A stretch of 64,000 nucleotides of DNA from Chania multitudinisentens RB-25 (GCF_000520015.2 NZ_CP007044.2:496001-560000); one strand, 5' to 3'; positions 36,781 to 45,648 are shown, counted from the stretch's first letter. The notes: generated by a model from the sequence alone, not told the origin. A program made the numbers and translations.

Positions 36781-38772
36781 TTACATAATACTTCTTGCTT
36801 TGGCCACCACATCCTCAATGGTGAACCCAAACTCTTCGAACAGTAACTCTGCCGGAGCAGACTCCCCGAAAGTGGTCATGCCAACGATAGCGCCGTTCAG
36901 GCCAACGTATTTAAACCAGTAGTCTGCAATACCGGCTTCCACAGCAACGCGTGCGGAAACGGTTTTCGGCAACACGGATTCCCGGTAAACCGCATCCTGC
37001 TTGTCAAACGCGTCAGTAGACGGCATGGAAACCACGCGCGCTTTCACGCCTTCGGCAGTCAGTTTTTCGTATGCCGCTACGGCCAGTTCAACTTCAGAAC
37101 CGGTGGCAATGAAGATCAGTTCCGGCTGACCAGCACAATCTTTCAGTACGTAACCACCGCGAGCGATGTTAGCCAACTGCTCTGGGGTACGTTCCTGCTG
37201 CGTCAGGTTCTGACGAGAGAGAATGAGCGCGGTCGGGCCGTCCTGGCGCTCTACACCATATTTCCACGCTACCGCGGATTCAACCTGGTCACACGGGCGC
37301 CACGTAGACATGTTCGGGGTCATGCGCAGAGAAGCCACCTGCTCTACCGGCTGGTGAGTCGGGCCATCTTCGCCCAAACCGATGGAGTCGTGTGTGTAGA
37401 CCATTACCTGACGCTGTTTCATCAGCGCAGCCATACGTACGGCGTTACGTGCGTATTCTACGAACATCAAGAAAGTAGAGGTATACGGCAGGAAACCACC
37501 GTGCAGAGAGATACCATTCGCAATCGCGGTCATACCGAATTCACGTACACCGTAATGGATGTAATTACCGGCGGTGTCTTCGTTGACCGCTTTAGAACCA
37601 GACCACAGGGTCAGGTTAGACGGAGCCAGGTCAGCGGAGCCGCCCAGGAATTCCGGCAGCAGCGGGCCGAAGGTTTCGATAGCATTCTGAGATGCTTTAC
37701 GGCTGGCGATTTTCGCCGGGTTCGCCTGCAACTGAGCGATGAATGCTTTTGCTTTCGCGTCGAAATCAGACGGCATTTCGCCTTTCATTCGACGTGTGAA
37801 TTCAGCCGCTTCCTGCGGGAAGGCTTTCGCGTAAGCAGCGAATTTTTCGTTCCAGGCGGATTCTTTCGCCTGACCTGCTTCTTTCGCATCCCACTGAGCG
37901 TAGATTTCAGACGGGATTTCGAAAGGCGCGTATTTCCAGCCCAGTTTTTCACGGGTCAACGCGATTTCAGCGTCGCCCAGCGGCGCACCGTGAGAGTCAT
38001 GCGTACCGGCTTTGTTCGGGGAACCAAAACCGATGATGGTTTTGCACATCAGCAGGGATGGTTTGTCGGTTACCGCACGTGCTTCTTCTATTGCGCGTTT
38101 GATGGCGTCTGCATCGTGACCATCAACACCGCGTACAACGTGCCAGCCGTAGGCTTCGAAGCGTTGAGCTGTATCGTCGGTGAACCAGCCTTCAACGTGA
38201 CCATCGATAGAAATACCGTTGTCATCGTAGAAAGCAACCAATTTGCCCAGTTTCAGGGTGCCTGCCAGAGAACATACCTCATGAGAGATACCTTCCATCA
38301 TGCAACCGTCGCCCATAAATGCGTAGGTAAAGTGGTCAACGATGTCGTGGCCTGGACGGTTGAACTGCGCCGCCAGCGTTTTTTCCGCAATAGCCATACC
38401 AACCGCATTCGCAATACCCTGCCCCAGCGGGCCAGTAGTGGTTTCCACACCTGCGGTGTAGCCCACTTCAGGGTGGCCTGGAGTTTTGGAGTGCAACTGA
38501 CGGAAATTCTGCAGCTCGGACATCGGCAAGTCGTAGCCAGTGAGATGTAGCAGGCTGTAAATCAGCATGGAACCGTGGCCGTTGGACAATACGAAGCGGT
38601 CGCGATCGGGCCAAGCTGGGTTGACAGGGTTGTGTTTAAGGAAATCACGCCACAGAACTTCGGCGATGTCAGCCATCCCCATCGGGGCTCCCGGATGACC
38701 AGAATTCGCTCTCTGCACCGCATCCATTGATAATGCGCGTATCGTATTGGCTAGAACTTTACGTGTAATCAT
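36781..38772 (-). CDS. tkt: Transketolase, complete single-chain
   Basis: A 663-residue thiamine-diphosphate enzyme that moves two-carbon ketol units between sugar phosphates, the same length as E. coli TktA. The cofactor motif begins FMGDGCMMEGISHEV near 154 and ends LVAFYDDN. Substrate and catalytic regions include SGHPGAPMG near 24, TTTGPLGQGIANAVG near 112, HYGVREFGM near 405 (activating Glu) and DSIGLGEDGPTHQPVEQ near 465. The ATG overlaps the transaldolase stop by one base (TAATG). It lies inside a sugar operon, so it is probably a second copy beside a housekeeping tkt elsewhere. It looks more GC-rich than its AT-rich neighbours. Confidence 0.96.
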   Translation of the reverse strand: MITRKVLANTIRALSMDAVQRANSGHPGAPMGMADIAEVLWRDFLKHNPVNPAWPDRDRFVLSNGHGSMLIYSLLHLTGYDLPMSELQNFRQLHSKTPGHPEVGYTAGVETTTGPLGQGIANAVGMAIAEKTLAAQFNRPGHDIVDHFTYAFMGDGCMMEGISHEVCSLAGTLKLGKLVAFYDDNGISIDGHVEGWFTDDTAQRFEAYGWHVVRGVDGHDADAIKRAIEEARAVTDKPSLLMCKTIIGFGSPNKAGTHDSHGAPLGDAEIALTREKLGWKYAPFEIPSEIYAQWDAKEAGQAKESAWNEKFAAYAKAFPQEAAEFTRRMKGEMPSDFDAKAKAFIAQLQANPAKIASRKASQNAIETFGPLLPEFLGGSADLAPSNLTLWSGSKAVNEDTAGNYIHYGVREFGMTAIANGISLHGGFLPYTSTFLMFVEYARNAVRMAALMKQRQVMVYTHDSIGLGEDGPTHQPVEQVASLRMTPNMSTWRPCDQVESAVAWKYGVERQDGPTALILSRQNLTQQERTPEQLANIARGGYVLKDCAGQPELIFIATGSEVELAVAAYEKLTAEGVKARVVSMPSTDAFDKQDAVYRESVLPKTVSARVAVEAGIADYWFKYVGLNGAIVGMTTFGESAPAELLFEEFGFTIEDVVAKARSIM

Positions 38773-39731
38773 TATGCTTTCTCTAAATGAAGTGTGATCA
38801 TCGCTTCCAGTTTGCGCTGGTCTTCTGCGAATAACCGTATGCCCTCTGCAAGTTTCTCTACAGCCATTGCATCTTCATTAAATTGCCAGCGGAAATCAGC
38901 CTCAGTGATGGGTGAGGGTCTGGCATGTGTTTGTGTAGGTATATGCAGATGCCGGACAATGTTGTAATGGCCTTTATCCAGCGTTTGAAGCAATTGCGGA
39001 GAAACGGTAAGTTTGTCGCAACCTGCCAGAGCCAGCACCTGTTCTACTTTACGGAAACTTGCTCCCATGACCACGGTTGGGTAACCGTGCTGTTTAAAGT
39101 AGTTAAAAATAGTGCGAACAGATTTAACACCCTCATCCTGTTCCGAATCATACTCACTGACCGGATTCGCTTTCTGGTACCAGTCGTAAATGCGGCCGAC
39201 AAATGGCGAAATCAAAAAGACATTCGCTTCAGCGCAAGCTCTGGCCTGTGCAAAGGCGAAAATGAGTGTCAGGTTACAGTTGATACCCTCTTTTTCGAGT
39301 ATTTCAGCCGCCTTGATCCCTTCCCATGTGGCGGCGATTTTAACCAGCACGCGTGATTTATCGATGCCCTGCAATTGATAAAGTTCGATAATACGTTTCG
39401 CTCGCTCAACGCAGGCTTTGGTATTAAAAGAAAGACGGGCATCTATTTCTGTTGATATACGCCCTGGTATATTTTTAAGGATTTCACAACCAATATTAAC
39501 CGCCAGCTTTTCACAGGCAATGACAGTCTGTGATTGTTGGTTGTCGGTTTTTGATTTGGCGAACTGAACTGCGTCTTTAATTAGTGGCTCATATTCCTGA
39601 ATGGCTGCGGCTTTGAGAATAAGAGAAGGGTTAGTCGTAGCATCTTCGGGATGTAATTGTATAATTGAAGACAAATCACCACTGTCAACCACAATGCTGG
39701 TTAGTTCTTTCAAGGTGTCAAGTGCCGTCAT
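38772..39731 (-). CDS. tal: Transaldolase
   Basis: A 319-residue class-I transaldolase. The Schiff-base lysine is Lys131 in VLVKIAATWEGIKAAEI. Other landmarks are DATTNPSLILKA near 30 and CNLTLIFAFAQARACAEANV, with SPFVGRI just after. The start at 39731 (MTALDTL) fits the family; an ORF extension of 17 residues upstream lacks a ribosome site. It is co-transcribed between the epimerase (74 bases before) and the transketolase (1-base overlap). Its close relative in E. coli is TalA/TalB. Confidence 0.95.
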   Translation of the reverse strand: MTALDTLKELTSIVVDSGDLSSIIQLHPEDATTNPSLILKAAAIQEYEPLIKDAVQFAKSKTDNQQSQTVIACEKLAVNIGCEILKNIPGRISTEIDARLSFNTKACVERAKRIIELYQLQGIDKSRVLVKIAATWEGIKAAEILEKEGINCNLTLIFAFAQARACAEANVFLISPFVGRIYDWYQKANPVSEYDSEQDEGVKSVRTIFNYFKQHGYPTVVMGASFRKVEQVLALAGCDKLTVSPQLLQTLDKGHYNIVRHLHIPTQTHARPSPITEADFRWQFNEDAMAVEKLAEGIRLFAEDQRKLEAMITLHLEKA

Positions 39732-39804
39732 GTTAGTTCCTAGCTTTAAATATATGCTGAATTTCAGATCGAAATACAACAAAAATTAAGACATGAATAA
39801 AATA

Positions 39805-40485
39805 TTATGCAGAAATAGTTTCACGATGGAAAATATCGATCATCTTATCCCATGCCTGGCTAACATCAGCATGCAAAGAAAACAAGCCGGATGTTCCAAC
39901 GATATATACATCCACTCCTGACGCAGCAATCTGCCTGAATGTTTTTTCATTACATGACCCATCAATTTCAGTCAGATAATGGTAATCATTATATTCGCGC
40001 ATATTGATGAGTTTTTTTATTTTGTTAAGTGATTCAGGAATGAATTTTTGACCGGCATAACCAGGGTCAACCGACATTACGGTAACTTTATCCAGCAAGT
40101 GCGCATATTCTGTAATACTTTCCGCCGGGGTTGCCGGATTAAGAACCACACCGCATTTTTTGCCCGCATCCTTGATCTGATTAAGAAGCCGGAAAATTTT
40201 GTTATTCGCAGTTTCTGGGTGGAAGCTGATAATATCAGCCTCTGCATCAAGGCACATTGGAATGATATCTTCTGGATGGTTAACCATCAGATGCACATCA
40301 ATGGGTACAGTTGTGATTTTTTTCAGATTCTCAATAAAAAAAGGAGAAAGCGTAATATTACGGACGTAGCTCCCATCCATAATATCGACATGATAAAAAT
40401 CCGCTTTGTTATTCATTGCCGTGATTTGCTCTTTGAACAGTGTCAAATCCATACACATTAATGATGGTGAAAATTTAGCGCCCAT
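39805..40485 (-). CDS. Ribulose-phosphate 3-epimerase-family enzyme (AlsE-like)
   Basis: A 226-residue TIM-barrel epimerase. Active-site motifs are FSPSLMCMDL at the N-terminus, FYHVDIMDGSYV near 30, DVHLMVNHPE near 64, TVMSVDPGYAGQKFI near 134 and LTEIDGSCN near 170. SPSLMCMDL and the EIDGSCN/GTSGLF blocks are closer to allulose-6-phosphate 3-epimerase (AlsE) than to Rpe. Either a pentulose or hexulose phosphate could be the substrate. GGAGGT precedes the ATG. It lies directly after the PTS IIC gene. Confidence 0.88.
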   Translation of the reverse strand: MGAKFSPSLMCMDLTLFKEQITAMNNKADFYHVDIMDGSYVRNITLSPFFIENLKKITTVPIDVHLMVNHPEDIIPMCLDAEADIISFHPETANNKIFRLLNQIKDAGKKCGVVLNPATPAESITEYAHLLDKVTVMSVDPGYAGQKFIPESLNKIKKLINMREYNDYHYLTEIDGSCNEKTFRQIAASGVDVYIVGTSGLFSLHADVSQAWDKMIDIFHRETISA

Positions 40486-40509
40486 AAACTACCTCCGATA
40501 TAAAAATAG

Positions 40510-41772
40510 TTAGTTAAAAATTGCAATGATATGACTCAGAATGATCCCTACGACCCCGAAATCAGCGTCACCAAACGTGGTGGAACCCAGTCCCATATCA
40601 CCCATCATTGGCAGAAGAATGGCGGGCAAGAACGAAATAAGCAGGCCGTGGGCAAACGCCCCCACAACTGCACCGCGACGCCCGCCAGTAATGTTGCCGT
40701 AAACGCCTGCCGTTGCACCGCAGAAGAAGTGTGGAACCAGTCCCGGTACGATGACACTCAAACCGAACATCGGGCAAAGGAACATGCTTACCAACCCTGC
40801 CACAAAGCTGGAGAGAAACCCGACGATGACGGCATTGGGGGCAAAGGGAAAGACTGTCGGGCAGTCCAGCGCAGGTTTTGCATCTTTCACTAATTTGTCC
40901 GCAATACCTTTAAAAGCCGGGACGATCTCTGCAATCACCATGCGCACGCCTGCCAGGATGATATAGACGCCTGCTGCAAATGTGAGGGACTGGATAATGG
41001 CGAAGATAATATAGTTCTGACCTGCACTCAGCGTTTCCTCAACAAAGGATTTGCCCGCAACGCTCACTAACACCAGGAAAAGAATCATCATGGTGAGAGA
41101 GATCGCTACAGACGAATCACGAAGAAAGTTCAGAGACTTAGGAACTTTAACTTCTTCAATGGAGGGGCTTCCCTTGCCTACAACTTTGCCAACAAGCGCG
41201 GAAATCAGGTAACCGGTGGAACCAAAATGCCCCAAGGCAAGATCGTCTGTGTTAGTAATTTTTCGGGTAAACGGCTGCAAAATTGCAGGTGAAATCACCA
41301 TCATTGCGCCCAGAATGATCGCGCCGATAGCAACAACCCAGAACCCGGACAAACCACCTACAGACAAAATTACCGCCAGCATTGCTGCCATGTAGAGGGT
41401 ATGGTGCCCTGTCAGAAAGATGTATTTCAACGGCGTTAAACGTGCAAGGACGATATTGATAAGCATACCTAAAACCATAATCATGGCGGTTGCTGTACCG
41501 TAATTTTTCTGCGCTAGAGCAGCCATGGCATCAGTATTAGGAACAACTCCCTGGATATGGAAGGAATATTCAAATAACTGGCTAAAGATTGTTAATGTAT
41601 TGGCGATGATACCTGCGCCAGAAGTTAAAATAACAAAGCCCATTATTGTTTTTAGTGTGCCAGAAATAACCTCTGACACTGCTTTTTCTTGCAACAACAG
41701 GCCGATTAGCGAAAATAACCCAACAAGAATCGCCGGTGTCCCTAGCACATCGTAAATAATGAAATGAAGCAT
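40510..41772 (-). CDS. PTS ascorbate-type permease IIC (UlaA family)
   Basis: A 420-residue inner-membrane IIC protein of the L-ascorbate/galactitol superfamily, with about 10-11 membrane segments. Characteristic parts are MLHFIIYDVLGTPAILVGLF at the N-terminus, VLARLTPLKYIFLTGHHTLY near 111 (family HH motif) and PHFFCGATAGVYGNITGGRR near 355. The ATG at 41772 has GGAG 8 bases upstream; a GTG at 41784 is in frame but less suitable. It should import and phosphorylate the sugar together with the two upstream gene products. Confidence 0.9.
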   Translation of the reverse strand: MLHFIIYDVLGTPAILVGLFSLIGLLLQEKAVSEVISGTLKTIMGFVILTSGAGIIANTLTIFSQLFEYSFHIQGVVPNTDAMAALAQKNYGTATAMIMVLGMLINIVLARLTPLKYIFLTGHHTLYMAAMLAVILSVGGLSGFWVVAIGAIILGAMMVISPAILQPFTRKITNTDDLALGHFGSTGYLISALVGKVVGKGSPSIEEVKVPKSLNFLRDSSVAISLTMMILFLVLVSVAGKSFVEETLSAGQNYIIFAIIQSLTFAAGVYIILAGVRMVIAEIVPAFKGIADKLVKDAKPALDCPTVFPFAPNAVIVGFLSSFVAGLVSMFLCPMFGLSVIVPGLVPHFFCGATAGVYGNITGGRRGAVVGAFAHGLLISFLPAILLPMMGDMGLGSTTFGDADFGVVGIILSHIIAIFN

Positions 41773-41802
41773 AATAAACTCCACGAATCAGATAGAAATT
41801 GC

Positions 41803-42069
41803 TTAGATGTTTTCTTCTAAAATTTCTTTAATTTTATTGTTGTCCAGTAAATTGCTTAACCCAAAAACTTTTGCGGAATGGCCGCTGAGATGTTCAGCAA
41901 TATCTTTTGCGCTGAGAATAATATCTGCGGATTCGCTTTTCGCAGAAGTCATATCGGTATGAGCGACTTCTGCATCTTTATTAATTTCTTTAAGGATTTT
42001 TTTTACATTCATTTCAACAATAAAGCTGCTACCTAAGCCATTACCACACACGATGAGTACTTTTTTCAT
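41803..42069 (-). CDS. PTS ascorbate-type IIB
   Basis: An 88-residue IIB protein. The phosphorylated residue is Cys8 in VLIVCGNGLGSSFIVEM. AAGGA precedes the ATG at 42069. An in-frame extension to 42108 overlaps the IIA gene and is not expected. The neighbours are IIA (13 bases upstream) and IIC (30 bases downstream). Confidence 0.9.
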   Translation of the reverse strand: MKKVLIVCGNGLGSSFIVEMNVKKILKEINKDAEVAHTDMTSAKSESADIILSAKDIAEHLSGHSAKVFGLSNLLDNNKIKEILEENI

Positions 42070-42082
42070 AACATTTATCCTT

Positions 42083-42520
42083 TCAGTTAATTGCTGCCTG
42101 AATTGCATTGAGATCGGCTGCTTTTAACAATCGACTTAACTTATCTTCATCACTAAAAATCTCTGCCAGTTCAGTGATCATGGTGATATGTTCATCCCCG
42201 GAATGTGCACATAGCATAATTACGACGTATACGGGGTCATTCTCATCAGAGGAAAATGAAACGCCATCTCTAATATGAAGAAGTGACAGGCCATTCTTTA
42301 TCGCACCTTGCTCAGGCCGGGCATGTGGCATGGCTAAGCCCGGAGCTAATACATAATACGGACCTAATTCTTCATGGCTTTTAAAAATCGCTTCAATATA
42401 ATTTGAAGTCACATAACCTTGCGTAAGCAAGGGCTCTGCTGAAAGCAGAACTGCATTTTTCCAATTATCAATCGAGTCGATAGCCTTTATTTTATCTGAT
42501 GTTAACCAGTCGCTAATCAT
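42083..42520 (-). CDS. PTS ascorbate/mannitol-type IIA
   Basis: A 145-residue IIA domain; the phosphohistidine is His66 in LAPGLAMPHARPEQGAI. The strong AGGAGG before ATG 42520 decides the start. It is the first gene of the IIA-IIB-IIC-epimerase-transaldolase-transketolase run, about 220 bases from the divergent LacI regulator, with two operator-like palindromes in between. Confidence 0.9.
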   Translation of the reverse strand: MISDWLTSDKIKAIDSIDNWKNAVLLSAEPLLTQGYVTSNYIEAIFKSHEELGPYYVLAPGLAMPHARPEQGAIKNGLSLLHIRDGVSFSSDENDPVYVVIMLCAHSGDEHITMITELAEIFSDEDKLSRLLKAADLNAIQAAIN

Positions 42521-42593
42521 ACTTCCTCCTGAGACCTCAATATGGTGAACTATAAACAGCCAAATAAAATACAACCGTGATCAATCTCTCAAA

Positions 42594-42639
42594 GTTAGCG
42601 CTAACATAGGAAAATGTTAAAAATTGAGTTACCGCTAAC
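42594..42639. promoter_or_regulatory. Twin LacI-type operators
   Basis: GTTAGCGCTAAC (42594-42605) is a perfect 12-bp palindrome. GTTACCGCTAAC (42628-42639) is the same with one change. Their centres are 34 bases apart, about three helix turns, between the divergent regulator and the PTS operon. The sequence resembles GntR-type gluconate-family LacI sites, and the adjacent gene encodes such a protein. Confidence 0.75.
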
Positions 42640-42655
42640 AAAACTCATAATGTGC

Positions 42656-42683
42656 TTACACCTGCGCTGTGCTAAGTTATAAT
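42656..42683 (+). promoter_or_regulatory. Likely promoter of the LacI regulator
   Basis: TTACAC (42656-42661) and TATAAT (42678-42683) have a 16-base spacer. The GTG start of the regulator lies 58 bases beyond. The operators lie immediately upstream, so autoregulation is possible. Confidence 0.55.
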
Positions 42684-42740
42684 ACGTACCCTAGATGTTC
42701 TTTCACTATTTTCTTATTTTTCAAATTGTTGGAGATTTTT

Positions 42741-43790
42741 GTGCAGATTTCAGACGCAGACGGTAGCCCGAAAGAAAAACGTCGTAAGGGAACTGGCAAG
42801 ATTACCCTGACCGAAGTGGCTGAGTTTGTCGGCGTGAGTGCAATGACTGTCTCGCGTGCATTAAGAATGCCTGAAAAAGTGAATCCCGACCTTCGTGATC
42901 GCATTGATGCCGCAGTCAGTGAACTTGGCTATGTACCAAACCTCCAGGCACGCAATCTCGCTTCGGTGCACTCCGATCTCATTCTGGTTGTGGCCCCAAC
43001 GTTCTCTTCGCCTGGCTTTTTGACGGTATCTGAATCGCTGCAAACTGTACTGTCCGAACGCGGCTATACCATGATGTTCATGGAATCTGGCCATGATGGT
43101 CAAAGTGAACAAAAAACGTTTGAAAAAATCCTCGCGTATAATCCGGCAGCGATCATTCAGTTCAATATCGACACCATCGAGAGTTGTACCAAACTGCTTT
43201 CAAATGTTGATGTGCCAATACTTGAAATCGGTGCGCTAAATCCACATTCCATTGGTATGAGTGTTGGGGTGGATTACGGCAAGGCAATTAAAAAGCTCGT
43301 CACACATCTGGCCAATTCTTCATTGAAAAACATTGCGTTGCTCTGCACACCAGCCAACAATACGATGTTTCGGCAGGTATTAAGCGGCTGGAATACTGCG
43401 ATGCTCGCTCTGAATCGCTCTCCGCACAGAGTAGTGACAACCCATTTGCCATCAACAATCACCACTGGAGTGAATATTTTCAGGGATATGATGATTACCT
43501 GGGATGATCTGGACGCGTTAATTTGCACATCGGACGAAATGGCGTGTGGATGTATGATGGCATGCCACAGTGCTGGTATAAAAATCCCCAACACAGTTTC
43601 CATTGCGAGTTTAGGAGGTGGTGCGTTATCAATGGTATGCTCCCCTTCCTTGACGAGCGTTGAGTTTCCCTGGAATGAAATTGGGATTAGAGCAGGGAAA
43701 GCCCTCCTTGATCTTCTTAATTATATGCCTGGTGAAAAATACATTGAAATTCCTTCAGTGCTAAAAGTCAGAGCAAGCACATCTCGTTAA
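42741..43790 (+). CDS. LacI/GntR-type regulator of the PTS locus
   Basis: A 349-residue LacI-family repressor. I place the start at GTG 42741, because TTGGAG lies 6-7 bases upstream and the extension to 42669 is not protein-like. The helix-turn-helix is ITLTEVAEFVGVSAMTVSRA near 22, followed by the hinge GYVPNLQARNLAS. The effector domain resembles the gluconate repressor GntR rather than LacI (SDLILVVAPTFSSPGF near 83). It most likely controls the divergent PTS/pentose-phosphate operon and itself. Confidence 0.9.
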   Translation: MQISDADGSPKEKRRKGTGKITLTEVAEFVGVSAMTVSRALRMPEKVNPDLRDRIDAAVSELGYVPNLQARNLASVHSDLILVVAPTFSSPGFLTVSESLQTVLSERGYTMMFMESGHDGQSEQKTFEKILAYNPAAIIQFNIDTIESCTKLLSNVDVPILEIGALNPHSIGMSVGVDYGKAIKKLVTHLANSSLKNIALLCTPANNTMFRQVLSGWNTAMLALNRSPHRVVTTHLPSTITTGVNIFRDMMITWDDLDALICTSDEMACGCMMACHSAGIKIPNTVSIASLGGGALSMVCSPSLTSVEFPWNEIGIRAGKALLDLLNYMPGEKYIEIPSVLKVRASTSR

Positions 43791-43856
43791 ATTTGGGGTC
43801 AGTTTAGATATCGAAAATTATTATACGTTAAGGCTGTTTTTTTAATCTTCTCGACT

Positions 43857-43874
43857 TTGGCTGAGCTCAGCCAA
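43857..43874. promoter_or_regulatory. Perfect 18-bp palindrome after the LacI gene
   Basis: TTGGCTGAGCTCAGCCAA reads the same on both strands. It lies 67 bases after the LacI stop, between converging genes. It could fold as a hairpin, but no U-run follows on either strand. A short peptide-like frame between 43891 and 44030 (contains KGKRYLNKKGWYNYRQV) has no start and may be a gene scrap. Confidence 0.5.
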
Positions 43875-44002
43875 CGAAAAACAGTCTATTACCTGATATT
43901 GTCTTACCGGAGGAGTTCGGGAAGCCGAGTGGGAAAGGTAAGCGCTATCTCAATAAGAAGGGCTGGTATAATTATCGTCAGGTAAATGAACGGCGTGAAA
44001 CG

Positions 44003-44028
44003 CAGGGAAACAGCCTGATGTTTCCCTG
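44003..44028 (-). terminator. Hairpin at the end of the ABC/dehydrogenase operon
   Basis: CAGGGAAACA (44003-44012) pairs perfectly with TGTTTCCCTG (44019-44028) around a 6-base loop, 18 bases beyond the last stop codon of the operon. No U-run is seen, so it may protect the transcript end or terminate weakly. Confidence 0.5.
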
Positions 44029-44045
44029 ATAATGAGGAAAGGGGA

Positions 44046-44831
44046 TTACCAGCAGGTAAAACCGCCGTCAACCAGCAGATCCACTCCCGTACAGAACGAT
44101 GACGCGTCGCTGGCAAGGAAAATAGCCGGGCCAGCCATCTCCTGAACAGATGCCATACGCTGCATTGGCGTTTGGCTTTCAAACGCTTTGGTCTGGTGCA
44201 CCATCTCCGGCCGCGTATTCATCGGCGTGGCGGTATAGCCTGGGCTGATAGTATTCACCCGAATATTCTTGCCTACCCACTCCATTGCCAGGCTTTTACT
44301 CAGGTGGATCACCCCAGCCTTCGAACTGTTGTAGTGCGCCTGTTCAAGACCGCGGTTAACGATCACCCCAGACATCGATGCAATGTTAATGATCGAACCA
44401 CCACCGCATTCAACCATCAGTTCCGCTTCAGCTTTGCAGGAGTTCCAAACCCCCGTGAGGTTAATATCAATCACCCGTTGCCACTGCTCAGGTTCCATTT
44501 CCAGCGCCGGATTCGCGTTGGCAATACCGGCTGCGTTCACGGCTATATCCAGGCGGCCATACTGGCGCTTCGCCAACTGCACCGCTTCACGCAGGTCGCT
44601 CAGTTGGCACACATCGCCGGTAAACAGATAAGCCTCGCTGCCGAGGGAGGCGATATTTGCCACCGTTTCCGCCAGGCCGCCATCTTCGCGCAGATCGAAA
44701 CACACAATTTTGGCCCCCGCACTCGCCAGACCATAGGCGATAGTTTGGCCGATACCGCTGCCTGCACCGGTGACAAACGCGACGCGCCCCTCAAGATTAA
44801 ACAGCGTTTGAGCAAAATCTTTCGCAATCAT
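44046..44831 (-). CDS. Short-chain dehydrogenase 1 of the ABC/kinase locus
   Basis: A 261-residue NAD(P)-dependent oxidoreductase. VAFVTGAGSGIGQTIA is near residue 17, NAAGIAN near 94, serine block INIASMSGVIV near 148, YNSSKAG (catalytic Tyr/Lys) near 166, and the C-terminal GVDLLVDGGFTCW. Proteins of this type often oxidise sugars or polyols such as threitol, xylitol or arabitol. It is the last gene of the minus-strand operon that starts with the FGGY kinase, 19 bases after the second dehydrogenase. The substrate is not known from sequence. Confidence 0.9.
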   Translation of the reverse strand: MIAKDFAQTLFNLEGRVAFVTGAGSGIGQTIAYGLASAGAKIVCFDLREDGGLAETVANIASLGSEAYLFTGDVCQLSDLREAVQLAKRQYGRLDIAVNAAGIANANPALEMEPEQWQRVIDINLTGVWNSCKAEAELMVECGGGSIINIASMSGVIVNRGLEQAHYNSSKAGVIHLSKSLAMEWVGKNIRVNTISPGYTATPMNTRPEMVHQTKAFESQTPMQRMASVQEMAGPAIFLASDASSFCTGVDLLVDGGFTCW

Positions 44832-44850
44832 TCTTTTTCTCCATCCTGTT

Positions 44851-45648
44851 TCAGGACATGATCAAGCCGCCGTCAACGTTGATCGTCTGGCCAGTAATGT
44901 AACGGGCATCATCCGACGCCAAAAAGGCCACCAGGCCCGCCACATCCTGCGGTTTACCGGCGCGTTTAAGTGGAATGCCTTCCACCCATTCGGCCATCAG
45001 CTCACCCTTGCCGTAATGTTTTTGTTCGTTACTGAGGATCTGCCCCCAGACACGATCGTTGTAATCCCACATTTCGCTTTCAATAATGCCTGGGCAGAAA
45101 GCATTCACCGTGATATTCCACGGTGCCAGTTCCTGTGCCAGGCTTTGCGTAATCCCGATAACGCCCATTTTGCTGGCGGCATAGTGCGGAGTATAGATAA
45201 AGCCTTGGCGCCCCTGCCCGGACGACGTGTTGATCAGGCAACCGTGATTTTGTTTGACCATGTATTTTGCCGCTTCCCGGCAGCATAGCCAGACACCGGT
45301 TGTATTCACCGCCAGCACTTTCTCAAAGTCGGTTTTGGGCATCCGGTCAAAATAGTCGATGGTGATCACACCGGCATTCTGAATCGAGACATCAATGGTG
45401 CCGAAACGGGCTACCGCCTGTTCATAGAGTGCCTGTACCTGTTCTTCGTCGGTGACATCCACTTGCAGGGAGAGGATCTCAGCCTGATACCTCTCGCGCA
45501 GTTGCTGTGCCGTTTCATGAACGCGCTCGGCGTTGGAAACCATCACCAGCCGGGCTCCGTCCCGGGCAAAACGTTCCGCGATACCGGCGCCAATGCCCCG
45601 GCAAGCACCGGTGATAACGACGGTTTGATTATGGAAATCTCGTTGCAT
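44851..45648 (-). CDS. Short-chain dehydrogenase 2 of the ABC/kinase locus
   Basis: A 265-residue SDR. TGACRGIGAGIAERFA is near residue 13, NAGV near 92, NTSSGQGRQGF near 139, YAASKMG (catalytic Tyr/Lys) near 155, and the C-terminal GQTINVDGGLIMS. An insertion after the SPG-type block (CPGIIESEMWDYNDRVWGQI) is like that of sorbitol-6-phosphate or polyol dehydrogenases. AAGGAG precedes the ATG. Two distinct SDRs side by side suggest either two consecutive oxidations or an epimerisation by oxidation and reduction. Confidence 0.9.
   Translation of the reverse strand: MQRDFHNQTVVITGACRGIGAGIAERFARDGARLVMVSNAERVHETAQQLRERYQAEILSLQVDVTDEEQVQALYEQAVARFGTIDVSIQNAGVITIDYFDRMPKTDFEKVLAVNTTGVWLCCREAAKYMVKQNHGCLINTSSGQGRQGFIYTPHYAASKMGVIGITQSLAQELAPWNITVNAFCPGIIESEMWDYNDRVWGQILSNEQKHYGKGELMAEWVEGIPLKRAGKPQDVAGLVAFLASDDARYITGQTINVDGGLIMS

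Noticed and set aside
37354..38550. A 398-residue plus-strand frame opposite transketolase
   Set aside because: It is an antisense shadow; the minus-strand protein matches transketolase throughout.
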